Notes: a model not told the origin generated them from the sequence alone. 28,146 bases of DNA from Helicobacteraceae bacterium (GCA_029258405.1 JARHYY010000108.1:1-28146); one strand, 5' to 3'. Positions 8,823 to 17,492 are shown, counted from the first letter of the stretch. Numbers and translations: made by a program.

Positions 8823-10291
8823 TTGATAAAGGATTGAGTGCCCTTGTTTTCGATTGTAGTACCCTTTTGTATTGGAATCGTCCTCCAGTAGGGATTATAA
8901 GAATACAGCTTGAAATAGCACAATTCCTCTTGCAATCACCATATAAGGTATATTTTGTAGCTTTTAAAAAAAATCGTTTAGAAATGATAAAGATTCCTAA
9001 AAGTCATGTAGAAACAAAAATTGAATCTCTTATATATCATAAAAAAAATGAGCATAAAATACAAACTGTTCCTAAGAATTTTAAAACAATTTTATATAAA
9101 CTTAAAAATATGAATAAACTTGCTGAAGAAATACTTATAAAAATAAATAAAAAAAATAAAAAAACGCACCATACGGTTACTGAACAGCTCTTAGCCTTAA
9201 AGCTCCCACCTTTGCCAAAAAAAACAAAAGATATTTTTAATAAAGAAACATTGTTTATAAGCATTGGCTTAGATTGGGATTATTCTAATTATTCTTTGAT
9301 TTATAGGCTTAAGCAAGAAATTGGCTTTCAATTTGTAGGTATGTTTTTTGATTGTCTTATTATAGATAATCCTCAATGGGCAGTATCAGAAGAGACTTTA
9401 GAAAAATTTTCGCTTTATATGTATTATCTTATCTATATGAGTGATAAAATTGCTGTTATTTCTGAGTGTTCCTTAAAGGCTCTTTTAGGGTTTATGCAAA
9501 AGTATGATATGGAATCAAAAGCACATATTAAGGCTTTGCCACTTGCAAATGAAATAAGCCTTGAGCATGAAAATACAATAAAGCAAAATGCTCACCCTGC
9601 AGAACAGAAATCTTTATTGCCCATACCTTCTATTGCTACTATTTTTCTTAAAAATGATCCAAAAACAGGCGAGTTAGTTTCAACAGATGATATGCAGACA
9701 GATAGCAAACCTCTATTGTCTTTCAAGCGACCGCATAAAGCAGATTATATACTTTATGTAAGTACCTTAGAGCCTAGAAAGAATCATATTCTTTTGCTTA
9801 ATGTGTGGAAAATTTTGCAAGAAAAAATACCTAATAATGTTCCAGATTTGGTGCTTGTAGGCATGAAAGGTTGGGGCATGCAAGCATTTTGGAAGGATTA
9901 TCAAGAACATGAATTGCTAAGGAAGAATATCCATTGTTATGATGATGTTAATGATGATGAGCTTGATGTACTGTATAAAAATTGCCTCTTTAGTGTATTC
10001 CCTTCTTTTGCTGAAGGTTTTGGGCTGGCAGCAGCAGAATCATTGTATTATAATAAACCTGTACTTATTTCTCATGCTCCTGCTCTTATTGAAGCAACAC
10101 AAAATCTTATGCCCTCTCTTGATCCATATCAAGAAGAACAATGGGCAGAAATGATTATAAAATGGATTACCTCTCCTTATGAAGTAGAGCAATTAGCTAT
10201 AAAGATTCAAAATAATTTCAAAAAATACAGCTGGAAGCAATTTGCTGATAATTTCATGGCATTTTGTTTGGCGAAAAATACAGAGGAATAG
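8819..10291 (+). CDS. GT4-family glycosyltransferase
   Basis: This 490-residue GT-B protein probably transfers a sugar (mannose is a guess, from manC in the same operon) to a lipid-linked or LPS acceptor on the cytoplasmic side. The C-terminal domain is clear: L-Y-V-S-T-L-E-P-R-K-N-H (about 312-323) with the phosphate-binding Arg320/Lys321, and E-G-F-G-L-A-A-A-E-S-L giving the E-x7-E pair Glu399/Glu407. The N-terminal domain contains I-S-I-G-L-D-W-D (148-154), the step typical of WbdA/WbaZ-like mannosyltransferases. Residues about 245-305 form a polar linker between the two Rossmann domains that is longer than usual. A lysine-rich stretch (about 95-118) may be a basic surface for membrane contact. 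Its ATG overlaps the stop of the upstream gene (ATGA), suggesting translational coupling. Confidence 0.9.
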   Translation: MIDKGLSALVFDCSTLLYWNRPPVGIIRIQLEIAQFLLQSPYKVYFVAFKKNRLEMIKIPKSHVETKIESLIYHKKNEHKIQTVPKNFKTILYKLKNMNKLAEEILIKINKKNKKTHHTVTEQLLALKLPPLPKKTKDIFNKETLFISIGLDWDYSNYSLIYRLKQEIGFQFVGMFFDCLIIDNPQWAVSEETLEKFSLYMYYLIYMSDKIAVISECSLKALLGFMQKYDMESKAHIKALPLANEISLEHENTIKQNAHPAEQKSLLPIPSIATIFLKNDPKTGELVSTDDMQTDSKPLLSFKRPHKADYILYVSTLEPRKNHILLLNVWKILQEKIPNNVPDLVLVGMKGWGMQAFWKDYQEHELLRKNIHCYDDVNDDELDVLYKNCLFSVFPSFAEGFGLAAAESLYYNKPVLISHAPALIEATQNLMPSLDPYQEEQWAEMIIKWITSPYEVEQLAIKIQNNFKKYSWKQFADNFMAFCLAKNTEE

Positions 10292-10293
10292 AG

Positions 10294-11493
10294 ATGAAGA
10301 TCTTGCAATTAAGCACCTATCCCACCATAGAGCCAAGGCATGGGGGGCAAATTCGAGCCTCGCATATAAGCCGCTTTTTAAGCCTTAGGGGGCATGAGGT
10401 GCATTCTTATGCTCTTTGTGAGCCAACTTTTCAGCATTATACTTCAGATGATGTTATTCTTTCTAAAAAGGAATTAGCACATTTGCCCTACCAGCCTATA
10501 GCCTATGATTATGCCACTTCAATACTATGCCTTAAAGAGCCTTATTTTAGCTATTTGAAAGAAAAAATTTTAAACTTGTCTCCAGAGGTTATTATATTAG
10601 AGCAAGTATGGCTCTATCCTTTATATAAAGCATTATATGGAGAGCATACCCATAAACCTTTTTTGATTTACTCATCTCATAATGTAGAATATAAAATGAA
10701 AAAAGAACTTTTTGAGTTTTTAAATATTTCTGATGTTGATTTATTGCAAGCTATTGAAAAACTTGAAAAAGAGTTATGCAACAATGCTGATTATGTCATA
10801 TCATGTACATCAGCGGATAAGGAAGAATTAATAAAAATTGGTGCAAAAGATGTTATTGTTTGTGCTAATGGAGCAGAAAAAATACGCAAACAAACACATA
10901 TTAATCATTATATTAAAAGGCTTCTTTCATTTCGCTCTTTTGCTTTTTTTGTGAGTTCTGCACATGCCCCAAATGCTATTGGTTTTTGGGAGATGCTCTC
11001 ATCGAATTTATTTTACCTTAAACCTCATCAAATTATTGTTGTTGCTGGAAGTGTTTCTTATATTCTTAAGCAATATGCCCCAAAAAGCACTTATATATCC
11101 CGTCTTGTTAATGAGGAAAAATTAAAGCTTCTTGGTGAAGTGAGCCAAGAGGTATTAGCAGCACTTTTAGAATGTGCATCTGTGATTTTACTGCCTATCA
11201 CCATAGGGGGTGGCTCTAATCTCAAAAGTGCAGAAGCCATAGTAGCAAATAAGCCTACAGTAGCTACTAAAACAGCTATTAGGGGTTTTGAATTTGCCCA
11301 AAATCTGACACATTTTAATATTGTGCAAACACAGCAAGAATTTATTCAAGCATTGCAGCAATCATTTATGCTTAAGCAACCGCTACTCTCACAAGAGGAA
11401 CGAAAAATACGCGATAGTCTTTATTGGGGTTTTACATTGTCGCCTCTTGATGCTTTGATGGAGACTATTAGCAATAAAATTCAAAAAAATTAA
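10294..11493 (+). CDS. GT4/GT1-type glycosyltransferase
   Basis: This is a 399-residue GT-B glycosyltransferase, the last gene of the manC operon. The start is taken at the ATG at 10294 (M-K-I-L-Q-L-S-T-Y-P), preceded by an AGAGGA box six bases away and three bases after the previous stop. An in-frame ATG at 10264 would overlap the upstream gene and has no ribosome binding site. The N-terminal domain has the donor-fold glycine motif R-H-G-G-Q-I-R-A (residues 15-22), with Y-S-S-H-N-V-E-Y (126-133) further on. The C-terminal domain has S-A-H-A-P-N-A-I-G-F-W (222-232) and P-I-T-I-G-G-G-S-N-L-K-S-A-E-A-I with Glu314, the usual nucleotide-sugar site. This pattern is found in GT4 enzymes that add sugars to capsular, LPS or exopolysaccharide chains. 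The 3' end overlaps miaA on the other strand by four bases. Acceptor and sugar are unknown. Confidence 0.88.
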   Translation: MKILQLSTYPTIEPRHGGQIRASHISRFLSLRGHEVHSYALCEPTFQHYTSDDVILSKKELAHLPYQPIAYDYATSILCLKEPYFSYLKEKILNLSPEVIILEQVWLYPLYKALYGEHTHKPFLIYSSHNVEYKMKKELFEFLNISDVDLLQAIEKLEKELCNNADYVISCTSADKEELIKIGAKDVIVCANGAEKIRKQTHINHYIKRLLSFRSFAFFVSSAHAPNAIGFWEMLSSNLFYLKPHQIIVVAGSVSYILKQYAPKSTYISRLVNEEKLKLLGEVSQEVLAALLECASVILLPITIGGGSNLKSAEAIVANKPTVATKTAIRGFEFAQNLTHFNIVQTQQEFIQALQQSFMLKQPLLSQEERKIRDSLYWGFTLSPLDALMETISNKIQKN

Positions 11494-12407
11494 TAAAAAT
11501 CTTTTTGCAGAGCTTGTATTAATTGGTTGTATAAAGAATTGTATGACAATCTTTGGATATTATTAAATTGTGTTTTATTGAATGTTCGTTGTCGTTTGGC
11601 GAATTGTCGAGTATGAATAATGATTTGATTTTCTAGCTCTTGTTTTGATATATGATTGTCAAGATGCATAAGGGTTTCTTTGAGCCCTATGCTTTTGAAG
11701 GGTTGTATATGACGATTATAATTTTTTATGAGTTCTTTTGCTTCTTCGATAAGTCCATTTTGTATCATTGATGAAGTTCTTGTGATGATATTATGTTGTA
11801 ATATTTGTGCGTCTATATAGAGCTCAAAAAGTGTAATATTTTCTTTGATGGGCGATATTCTTGGGTGTTGTTTAAAATAGGCTGTTGGTGTAAGCGAAGT
11901 AGAGAGATAAATTTCAAAAGCCTTTTGTAGTCTATAATAATCATTTTTTTTGATTTTTTGTGCATAATCATAATCTATCTTGCATAAAAGATTATAGGCA
12001 TTAAGTAAATCTGAAAGTATATGTTGTAATTTTTGTTTTTGTTGATGTGTAAGGGGTGGTGGCGGTGCAGAAACCCCATCAATGATACTTTTGAGATAAA
12101 AGCTACTTCCACCTACTAATAACATTGAATGAATATTTTGTTTCATACATTCATCAAGAGCTTGCTTTAAAGTGTTTATAAATATGCCCACATGACAAGA
12201 TTGCTCTGGGGTAAGCACATCAATGCCATAATGCTTGATTGCTTGGAGTTCGTTTTTTGAAGGTTTTGCAGAAGCAATATCAATGGATTGATAAACACAA
12301 AGGGAATCTAAGGAAAAAATAGGGATATGACGAAAATGCTGTGCTACAGAAAATGCTAATTTGCTCTTTCCAGAAGCTGTTGCTCCTATTATGGCATAAA
12401 GTTTCAT
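11490..12407 (-). CDS. miaA: tRNA dimethylallyltransferase MiaA
   Basis: MiaA adds a dimethylallyl group to N6 of A37 in tRNAs that read codons beginning with U, stabilising codon pairing. Residues 8-15 are the P-loop G-A-T-A-S-G-K-S. Next comes the D-S-x-Q-V-Y-type segment, here D34-S-L-C-V-Y39, where the usual Gln is Cys37. I-D-I-A-S-A-K-P follows, and a Y-R-L-Q-K-A-F-E-I-Y segment near residue 160 matches the family's R-(R/V)-x-R-A-L-E region. The 305-residue length is normal. The Gln-to-Cys change touches a tRNA-recognition residue and may be a lineage trait rather than loss of function, because the rest is intact. It is the third gene of a minus-strand fliW-proC-miaA run, 27 bases after proC. 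Confidence 0.94.
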   Translation of the reverse strand: MKLYAIIGATASGKSKLAFSVAQHFRHIPIFSLDSLCVYQSIDIASAKPSKNELQAIKHYGIDVLTPEQSCHVGIFINTLKQALDECMKQNIHSMLLVGGSSFYLKSIIDGVSAPPPPLTHQQKQKLQHILSDLLNAYNLLCKIDYDYAQKIKKNDYYRLQKAFEIYLSTSLTPTAYFKQHPRISPIKENITLFELYIDAQILQHNIITRTSSMIQNGLIEEAKELIKNYNRHIQPFKSIGLKETLMHLDNHISKQELENQIIIHTRQFAKRQRTFNKTQFNNIQRLSYNSLYNQLIQALQKDFY

Positions 12408-12434
12408 AGAATGGAATTATATTTTTGGAATGAA

Positions 12435-13196
12435 TTATATTTTTTGAGCTTTTAAAACAGTTTTGTGTATAGCTTCTATCAATAAGCCTCTTAATGAATG
12501 TGATTCTAAAAAAGCTATTCCTTCAATGCTTACACCTGCGGGGCTTGAAACCTCTTCTTTTATAAAAGTAGGGTGTTTATGGGATATGAGTGCATTAAAA
12601 CCACTAAATAGGCCAAGAACAAATTTTTGTGATTCTTCGCGGCTAAGCCCTTCTCTGACACCAGCATCACAAAGTGATTCAGCTATAATGGCTAAAAAAG
12701 CAGGGGCACAACCGCTAAGTGCCATTGCTGCATCAAACTTTGATTCACTCAAAAGCCAAACAATATCACCACATTTTTTAAAAATTTCTTCTGCTATTTT
12801 ATTGGGTGCTGTACCATACATTGCTGTGCAACTTTGTTGAAAAGTTGCAGCAATATTGGGCATCGCTCGTATATATTCAAGAGATTGATAATGTTTTTTT
12901 AAATGCTCCAAAGGTGTGCCCGCCAATATTGAGCATATAAGAGATGCTTTTCCTGTTGTGCAAAAGGTATTTAGGGCAAGTGGTTTGAAGGCTAATATAA
13001 TTATTTCATCTTCAATATGTAAAGGTTTTTCGTTAAAACCTTGTGTAGTAATATTTATTTTTGAATTATATTTTTCTGCAAGAACACGCATTTTTTGTTC
13101 ATTTCGTCCTACTAAACATATTTCAAAATGATCTTTGCAGGCAACAAAAATTGCCTCTGCCATTTTCCCATAACCTACTAAGATGATTTTTTGCAT
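12435..13196 (-). CDS. proC: Pyrroline-5-carboxylate reductase
   Basis: ProC catalyses the last step of proline synthesis, reducing 1-pyrroline-5-carboxylate to L-proline with NAD(P)H in the cytoplasm. The N-terminal Rossmann motif is G-Y-G-K-M-A-E-A-I (about 8-16). The mid region has S-I-L-A-G-T-P and the R-A-M-P-N-I-A segment that binds the cofactor. The C-terminal dimer domain has A-L-S-G-C-A-P-A-F-L, G-L-S-R-E-E-S and the family signature region S-S-P-A-G-V-S-I-E-G-I-A-F-L-E. The signature departs slightly from the usual S-P-G-G-T-T. The length of 253 residues is slightly short but complete. It lies 12 bases after fliW and is probably co-transcribed with it. Functional linkage to flagella is not expected. 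Confidence 0.93.
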   Translation of the reverse strand: MQKIILVGYGKMAEAIFVACKDHFEICLVGRNEQKMRVLAEKYNSKINITTQGFNEKPLHIEDEIIILAFKPLALNTFCTTGKASLICSILAGTPLEHLKKHYQSLEYIRAMPNIAATFQQSCTAMYGTAPNKIAEEIFKKCGDIVWLLSESKFDAAMALSGCAPAFLAIIAESLCDAGVREGLSREESQKFVLGLFSGFNALISHKHPTFIKEEVSSPAGVSIEGIAFLESHSLRGLLIEAIHKTVLKAQKI

Positions 13197-13208
13197 ATAA
13201 ATTCCATT

Positions 13209-13616
13209 TTATTGAGTTGCTTCATTTTCTTCATTGACAAAAAATATTGAGATAGGTTCAGCTATCCCGTATTGTGGGTATTTTGTGCTTTCAAGCACAA
13301 CTTGTCCCATAGTCTGTTTATCAAAATTAAAAAGCACAGGGGCTAAAAAATTTACAGTAGAATTTTCTAGCGGATTAGAAATTACCATCATGTTTAATAT
13401 TAATAAGCTACTGTTATCATCAATGTCTAAAAGTATTTTCATAGCGATGGGAATCTCAAATGAGTAATCGCGTAAAATAAATGGATTTACCATAGTGAAT
13501 GTAGGGGCTTCTCCATCGCAATTTCTTAACCTCATAAAAAGGTCATCTATTTTCTCTAAAGACATACGCATAACACCTTCAAATCCAAGTATAGGGGATT
13601 TTACCTCAAATTCCAT
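13209..13616 (-). CDS. fliW: Flagellar assembly factor FliW
   Basis: FliW is a small beta-barrel protein that binds flagellin and the translational regulator CsrA, coupling flagellin synthesis to its export. The 135-residue length and the characteristic segments fit the family: F-E-V-K-S-P-I-L-G-F-E-G near the N-terminus, a central F-T-M-V-N-P-F, and L-N-M-M-V-I-S-N-P and N-F-L-A-P-V in the C-terminal half. In H. pylori a fliW (HP1377) lies next to bamD and lon, as here. The leader contains clustered GGA triplets (about 13674-13692) that could be CsrA sites, and an interrupted reading frame runs into the fliW start codon, ending at 13606. The start ATG has a GGAG box ten bases upstream. Divergent from bamD. 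Confidence 0.93.
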   Translation of the reverse strand: MEFEVKSPILGFEGVMRMSLEKIDDLFMRLRNCDGEAPTFTMVNPFILRDYSFEIPIAMKILLDIDDNSSLLILNMMVISNPLENSTVNFLAPVLFNFDKQTMGQVVLESTKYPQYGIAEPISIFFVNEENEATQ

Positions 13617-13734
13617 AATTTATACTCTCCATTAATTTTAGTATTGCACTGAGCTCTTGTTGAGTCTCAATAGTCCCTCTCTCTCCTCCTTGAGAAATCC
13701 AAAAAGCTTCTGTAATTTTAGCCTAGAATTGCAT
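13606..13734 (-). pseudogene. Interrupted small reading frame overlapping the fliW start
   Basis: On the minus strand an ATG at 13734 is followed after two codons by TAG (13725-13723). The frame then stays open for 38 codons (A-K-I-T-E-A-F-W-I-S-Q-G-G-E-R, then a Glu/Gln-rich helix) and stops at TGA 13608-13606, inside the first codons of fliW. The composition is protein-like and unlike the surrounding AT-rich spacer. No start codon other than the interrupted ATG (or a late internal ATG) exists. It may be a decayed small gene or a chance frame through a GGA-rich leader; I cannot tell which. Confidence 0.3.
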
Positions 13735-13776
13735 AAAAATCAATTCTATTAATCTTAGCGGATTATAATTCTTTAA

Positions 13777-13787
13777 TATGGTATAAT
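13777..13787 (+). promoter_or_regulatory. Extended -10 promoter for bamD-lon
   Basis: TATGGTATAAT provides an extended -10 (TATG-n-TATAAT), a strong form in Helicobacter. The predicted start near 13795 leaves a leader of about 130 bases before the bamD ATG. Confidence 0.5.
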
Positions 13788-13866
13788 GCTAAACAGAGAT
13801 ATTAGTTTTTCAAATTGGGATGTTTGGGACAAATGCTCTCAATATATGCCATACAAAATAGCTATA

Positions 13867-13895
13867 TTAGCAAATTTTTGCAAAAATGTGGCTAA
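13867..13895 (+). promoter_or_regulatory. Stem-loop in the bamD leader
   Basis: TTAGC (13867-13871) pairs with GCTAA (13891-13895), enclosing a perfect 14-base palindrome ATTTTTGCAAAAAT (13874-13887). It lies about 30 bases before the bamD start, within the predicted leader RNA. A regulatory role is only a possibility, because AT-rich palindromes arise easily here. Confidence 0.3.
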
Positions 13896-13925
13896 GGAAT
13901 TTTGCTTTTAGGGTAATATTTTGCA

Positions 13926-14564
13926 ATGAGGTTTATTCAATACTTTTGTATTGTTTTTGTTGTTTGTGCTTTTGTGGCTTGTGCATCTTCTCAATCTGAA
14001 TACAATAAGCCAGCGGATTATTGGTATAAATCAATGCTTGATGAAATTCATTTTGATAATTTAGAAGGTGCTGATGATAAATTTGCTTCATTACAAAGTG
14101 AGCACATTAACTCACCTTTAGTTAAAGAAGCAATGTTAATACTTGCTCATGCACATATGGAAAAACAAGAATATATTCTAGCGGGATTTTATTTTGATGA
14201 GTACCTTAAACGTTATGGTACCACTCAAAATCAACCTTTTGTTGCTTTTATGAAGCTACAGGCAAATTATTATGCTTTTAGCAAAGAAAATGTGAATCAG
14301 CAATTGCTTTTAGATACTATTCAAGAGTGTAAGGATTATATGAAGTTGTATCCTGAATCTCACTATAAAGAATTTGTAAATACTTTATTGATTGAATTAT
14401 ATCTTGCTTATCGTATTTTAAATAAAGATATCATGAGAGTTTATGATATGAGAGATGCACAAGAAGCTGTTAAAATCTATCATAATAAAACTCCTGATTG
14501 GATTCAAGCTATACCGACAAAACCTTTTTCTATTCCATGGTATAGAAAAATTTTTGATTGGTAA
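13926..14564 (+). CDS. bamD: BamD-like outer membrane assembly lipoprotein
   Basis: BamD is a lipoprotein of the BAM complex that helps BamA fold beta-barrel proteins into the outer membrane from the periplasmic face. The N-terminus is a lipoprotein signal (M-R-F-I-Q-Y, hydrophobic core, then F-V-A-C) with the modified Cys19. Residues about 25-200 are helical with TPR-like pairs: the D-Y-W-Y-K-S-M start, A-L/A-H-A-rich helices, F-Y-F-D-E-Y-L-K-R-Y and a C-terminal Y-L-A-Y-R-I-L. The 212 residues fit the shorter BamD of the Campylobacterota. It lies upstream of lon, as in H. pylori, and only 27 bases separate the two genes. Divergent from fliW. Confidence 0.9.
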   Translation: MRFIQYFCIVFVVCAFVACASSQSEYNKPADYWYKSMLDEIHFDNLEGADDKFASLQSEHINSPLVKEAMLILAHAHMEKQEYILAGFYFDEYLKRYGTTQNQPFVAFMKLQANYYAFSKENVNQQLLLDTIQECKDYMKLYPESHYKEFVNTLLIELYLAYRILNKDIMRVYDMRDAQEAVKIYHNKTPDWIQAIPTKPFSIPWYRKIFDW

Positions 14565-14591
14565 TAATTTTATAGAAAATAAAGGAATTTT

Positions 14592-17027
14592 ATGCAAGCA
14601 GAAAAATTTTCAGACTTTCCGGCAGAGTTACCGTTGCTCATAGAAGATGATGTCTTTTTATATCCCTTTATGATTGTTCCTATTTTTGTGAATGATGAAG
14701 CTAATATTAAAGCCATTAATTATGCTACGGAAAATGGAGGAATGATTTTTATAGCAACAACAAAGAGTGGAGAAGAGGAAAATCGTTCCATAGATAGCTT
14801 TTATCATGCAGGTGTAGTTGGCAATATTATGCGCAAGGTTGCTTTGCCTGATGGAAGGGTAAAGTTGCTTTTTCAAGGGTTAGCAAGAGGTAAAATACTT
14901 GAATTTCGCAGTGAAAATCCTTTGATTGGGCTTATTGGTATTTTGGCAGCACGCAATGGCGACCCAAATCGCATAGAAGCAATTATGACTATCCTTAAAG
15001 ACAAATTAAAAACACTTGCCCATTATAATCAAGGTTTTCCAGCAGATTTGCTCCGAACCATTGAAGAAAATCAAGACCCCCATCGGATTATAGATCTTGT
15101 TTCTAGCACAATAAAACTTAAAAAAGAGCAAGCTTATAAAATATTTGTTGAAGAAGAGGCTGAAGAAAGGCTGTTATTACTTGTTGATTATATTATCGAA
15201 GAAATTGAAGCACTTAAGCTCCAACGAGAGATTAAACATAAAGTACATAATAAAATGGAGCAAATTAATAAAGAGTATTTTCTCAAAGAACAGCTTAAGC
15301 AGATACAAAAAGAATTAGGTGTTGATGCACAACGCAATGAAGAGATTGAAGAATATAATAAAAAATTAGAATCTCTTAAAGAGTTTATGTCAAAAGCAGC
15401 ATATAAAGAGATAAAAAAGCAAATTGATCGCTTAAGTCGCATGCACCCAGATAGCTCTGATGCTAATGTATTGCATAACTATGTAGAATGGATGCTTGAT
15501 ATTCCATTTGGAAAAATGGCTACAAAAAAACTTTCTATCAAAGAGGTCGCTCGCCAACTCAATATTGATCATTTTTCATTAGACAAGCCTAAAGAACGCA
15601 TTGTAGAATATTTTGCTGTAAGAGAGTTGCTCAATTTGCGAGGGAAAAACCAAAAAGATTCTAAGGGCACTATTTTGTGTTTTTATGGACCCCCTGGTGT
15701 AGGAAAGACTTCTTTAGCGAATTCGATTGCTACAGCTCTTAAGCGACCTTTGGTAAGAATTGCACTTGGAGGGCTAGAGGATGTAAATGAGCTTAGAGGG
15801 CATCGCCGTACTTATGTTGGAGCAATGCCGGGCAGAATTGTGCAAGGACTTGTTGATGCCAAAGAAATGAATCCAGTAATGGTTCTTGATGAGATTGACA
15901 AAGTGGGCAGAAGTTATCGAGGAGATCCAACATCGGTGCTTTTAGAGATTTTGGACCCAGAACAAAATGTTGAATTTAGGGATTATTATGCTAATTTTAG
16001 TCTTGATCTCTCTCAAATTATTTTTATTGCCACAGCAAATGATATTTCTTTAATACCACCGCCTTTGCGTGATAGGATGGAGTTTATTGAAGTAAGTAGC
16101 TATACACCACAAGAAAAATTTGAGATCGCAAAAAAATATCTTATACCCCAAGAGCTTAAAAAACATGGGCTTCAGCCATCAGAAGTTAATATCCAACCTA
16201 CAGCCCTTAAAGAAATTATTGAAAAATATACAAGAGAAGCTGGAGTGAGAAACCTTAGGAGAAGAATAGCTCAAATTATGCGTAAAGCAGCAAAAATTTT
16301 ACTTGATGATGAAGAAAAGAAAAAAATAGTAATTAATCAAAAGGTTTTACCTGATTATTTAGATAAAATTGTTTTTGAGATAGACGAAGCAGATAAGAAA
16401 GATTCAGTAGGTGTTGTGAATGGATTAGCCTGGACAAATGTAGGTGGAGATGTGCTTAAAATTGAAGCTCTTAAAATTAAGGGTAGGGGTTCTTTGCAGC
16501 TTACAGGGAGCTTGGGCGATGTTATGAAAGAATCTGCTCAAATTGCTTTAAGTGTGGTTAAAGAACTTATTGATAATGGAACGCTTAAAACTCCAAAAGC
16601 ACCGCATAGCCAAAGGGCTATACAAAAGATGGAAAAAGATGATGGGGTGGTATTAGAAGAAATTTATAATTTTTATGATTTACATTTACATGTTCCTGAA
16701 GGTGCTACGCCAAAAGATGGACCAAGTGCTGGTATTGCTATGGCAAGCGTTATAGCCTCAATTTTGACAGATATGCCTGTAAGGCAAAGTGTAGCGATGA
16801 CAGGTGAAGTAACTCTTAGGGGTAAGGTGTTAGCCATTGGGGGACTAAAAGAAAAATTAATAGCAGCACATAAAGCAGGGGTGCATAAAGTGCTTATACC
16901 CCAAAAAAATTACCAAAGAGATATTAAGGATATACCAGCTGAAGTATGTGAAGCTTTAGAGATTATGCCAGTTACACATATTGATGAAGTCTTTAAAGAA
17001 GTTTTAGTAAGAAAGGATGATGAATGA
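14592..17027 (+). CDS. lon: ATP-dependent protease Lon
   Basis: Lon is a hexameric cytosolic AAA+ serine protease that degrades misfolded and regulatory proteins. The 811-residue protein is full length. Domains in order: N-terminal substrate-binding domain (about 12-205), a long coiled-coil (about 205-285), the AAA+ module with Walker A G-P-P-G-V-G-K-T (366-373) and Walker B V-M-V-L-D-E-I-D (429-436), and the C-terminal protease domain with the catalytic dyad Ser712 (D-G-P-S-A-G) and Lys755, spaced exactly as in E. coli (43 residues). An AAAGGA box precedes the ATG. The stop codon overlaps the start of the next gene (ATGA), so the NifX-like protein is probably made from the same message. Confidence 0.98.
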   Translation: MQAEKFSDFPAELPLLIEDDVFLYPFMIVPIFVNDEANIKAINYATENGGMIFIATTKSGEEENRSIDSFYHAGVVGNIMRKVALPDGRVKLLFQGLARGKILEFRSENPLIGLIGILAARNGDPNRIEAIMTILKDKLKTLAHYNQGFPADLLRTIEENQDPHRIIDLVSSTIKLKKEQAYKIFVEEEAEERLLLLVDYIIEEIEALKLQREIKHKVHNKMEQINKEYFLKEQLKQIQKELGVDAQRNEEIEEYNKKLESLKEFMSKAAYKEIKKQIDRLSRMHPDSSDANVLHNYVEWMLDIPFGKMATKKLSIKEVARQLNIDHFSLDKPKERIVEYFAVRELLNLRGKNQKDSKGTILCFYGPPGVGKTSLANSIATALKRPLVRIALGGLEDVNELRGHRRTYVGAMPGRIVQGLVDAKEMNPVMVLDEIDKVGRSYRGDPTSVLLEILDPEQNVEFRDYYANFSLDLSQIIFIATANDISLIPPPLRDRMEFIEVSSYTPQEKFEIAKKYLIPQELKKHGLQPSEVNIQPTALKEIIEKYTREAGVRNLRRRIAQIMRKAAKILLDDEEKKKIVINQKVLPDYLDKIVFEIDEADKKDSVGVVNGLAWTNVGGDVLKIEALKIKGRGSLQLTGSLGDVMKESAQIALSVVKELIDNGTLKTPKAPHSQRAIQKMEKDDGVVLEEIYNFYDLHLHVPEGATPKDGPSAGIAMASVIASILTDMPVRQSVAMTGEVTLRGKVLAIGGLKEKLIAAHKAGVHKVLIPQKNYQRDIKDIPAEVCEALEIMPVTHIDEVFKEVLVRKDDE

Positions 17028-17410
17028 AAGTTGCTGTTCCAGTTTTTGACGAGGGTTTAGATATTTTTAAAAATACGGGGCATAGCCCGTATTTTGCTAT
17101 TTTTGAGCTTAAAGGTACAGGTGCATTTAAAAGTTTTTCTTTGATAGAGATGCGAAAGAATCCTCGAGGAGATAAAGAATCAGAGCAAGGTTGCTCACAT
17201 GGAGCAGAAAGTAGAGAAGAGCATATTAAAGGACATTCAGTGTTAGCTGATATAGTTAAAGATATAGATGTGGTTTTAATTCAAAGTGCTTGCAAGAATA
17301 CTGCGTTTGTTATGGAAGAGGCAGGAGCAATGCTTGCAAAAATACCGCAAAACATTCAAAAAGCAAAAGATGCTCTTGCTTTTGTCTATACCAAACAAGA
17401 AAATACTTGA
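17024..17410 (+). CDS. NifX/NafY-like (dinitrogenase iron-molybdenum cofactor family) protein
   Basis: This 128-residue single-domain protein belongs to the NifB/NifX/NafY fold, an RNase H-like domain that in nitrogen-fixing bacteria carries iron-molybdenum cofactor precursors and in others has unknown or chaperone-like roles. Recognisable parts are the start M-K-V-A-V-P-V-F-D, F-K-N-T-G-H-S-P-Y-F-A-I-F, a polar Cys/His loop (Q-G-C-S-H-G-A-E, near residues 55-62) and D-V-V-L-I-Q-S-A-C-K-N. The Cys and His residues could bind metal. Nothing in the window suggests nitrogen fixation, so the function is unassigned. It is translationally coupled to lon through an ATGA overlap. Probable transcription terminator about 80 bases downstream. 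Confidence 0.85.
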   Translation: MKVAVPVFDEGLDIFKNTGHSPYFAIFELKGTGAFKSFSLIEMRKNPRGDKESEQGCSHGAESREEHIKGHSVLADIVKDIDVVLIQSACKNTAFVMEEAGAMLAKIPQNIQKAKDALAFVYTKQENT

Positions 17411-17492
17411 GCAGATAAACGAACAGTTTTTGATGAAAGAATTGATATAAAATTAAACAGAATATGATATAGCAATAAACATGAATATACTA

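Larger units (their letters stand above)
13617..13925. other. Divergent intergenic region between fliW and bamD
   Basis: This 309-base spacer holds regulatory DNA for both sides. It contains the GGA-rich fliW leader and the interrupted frame described separately. It also has a plus-strand TATAAT, minus-strand -10-like boxes (TATAAT at 13763-13768, TAAAAT at 13715-13720), and a bamD leader of about 130 bases with a stem-loop. No RNA gene is recognised. Confidence 0.6.

Noticed and set aside
9037..9264. Minus-strand 75-codon frame inside the second glycosyltransferase gene
   Set aside because: It is the antisense of Lys-rich coding sequence, giving a Phe/Leu-rich artefact.
13821..13862. A 13-codon upstream frame (starting at ATGTTTGGG) in the bamD leader
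   Set aside because: No ribosome binding site and no attenuation-type codon run; likely chance.
17024..17410. Evidence for nitrogen fixation from the NifX-like gene
   Set aside because: The fold is widespread in non-fixing bacteria and no nif gene is near; it is coupled to lon.
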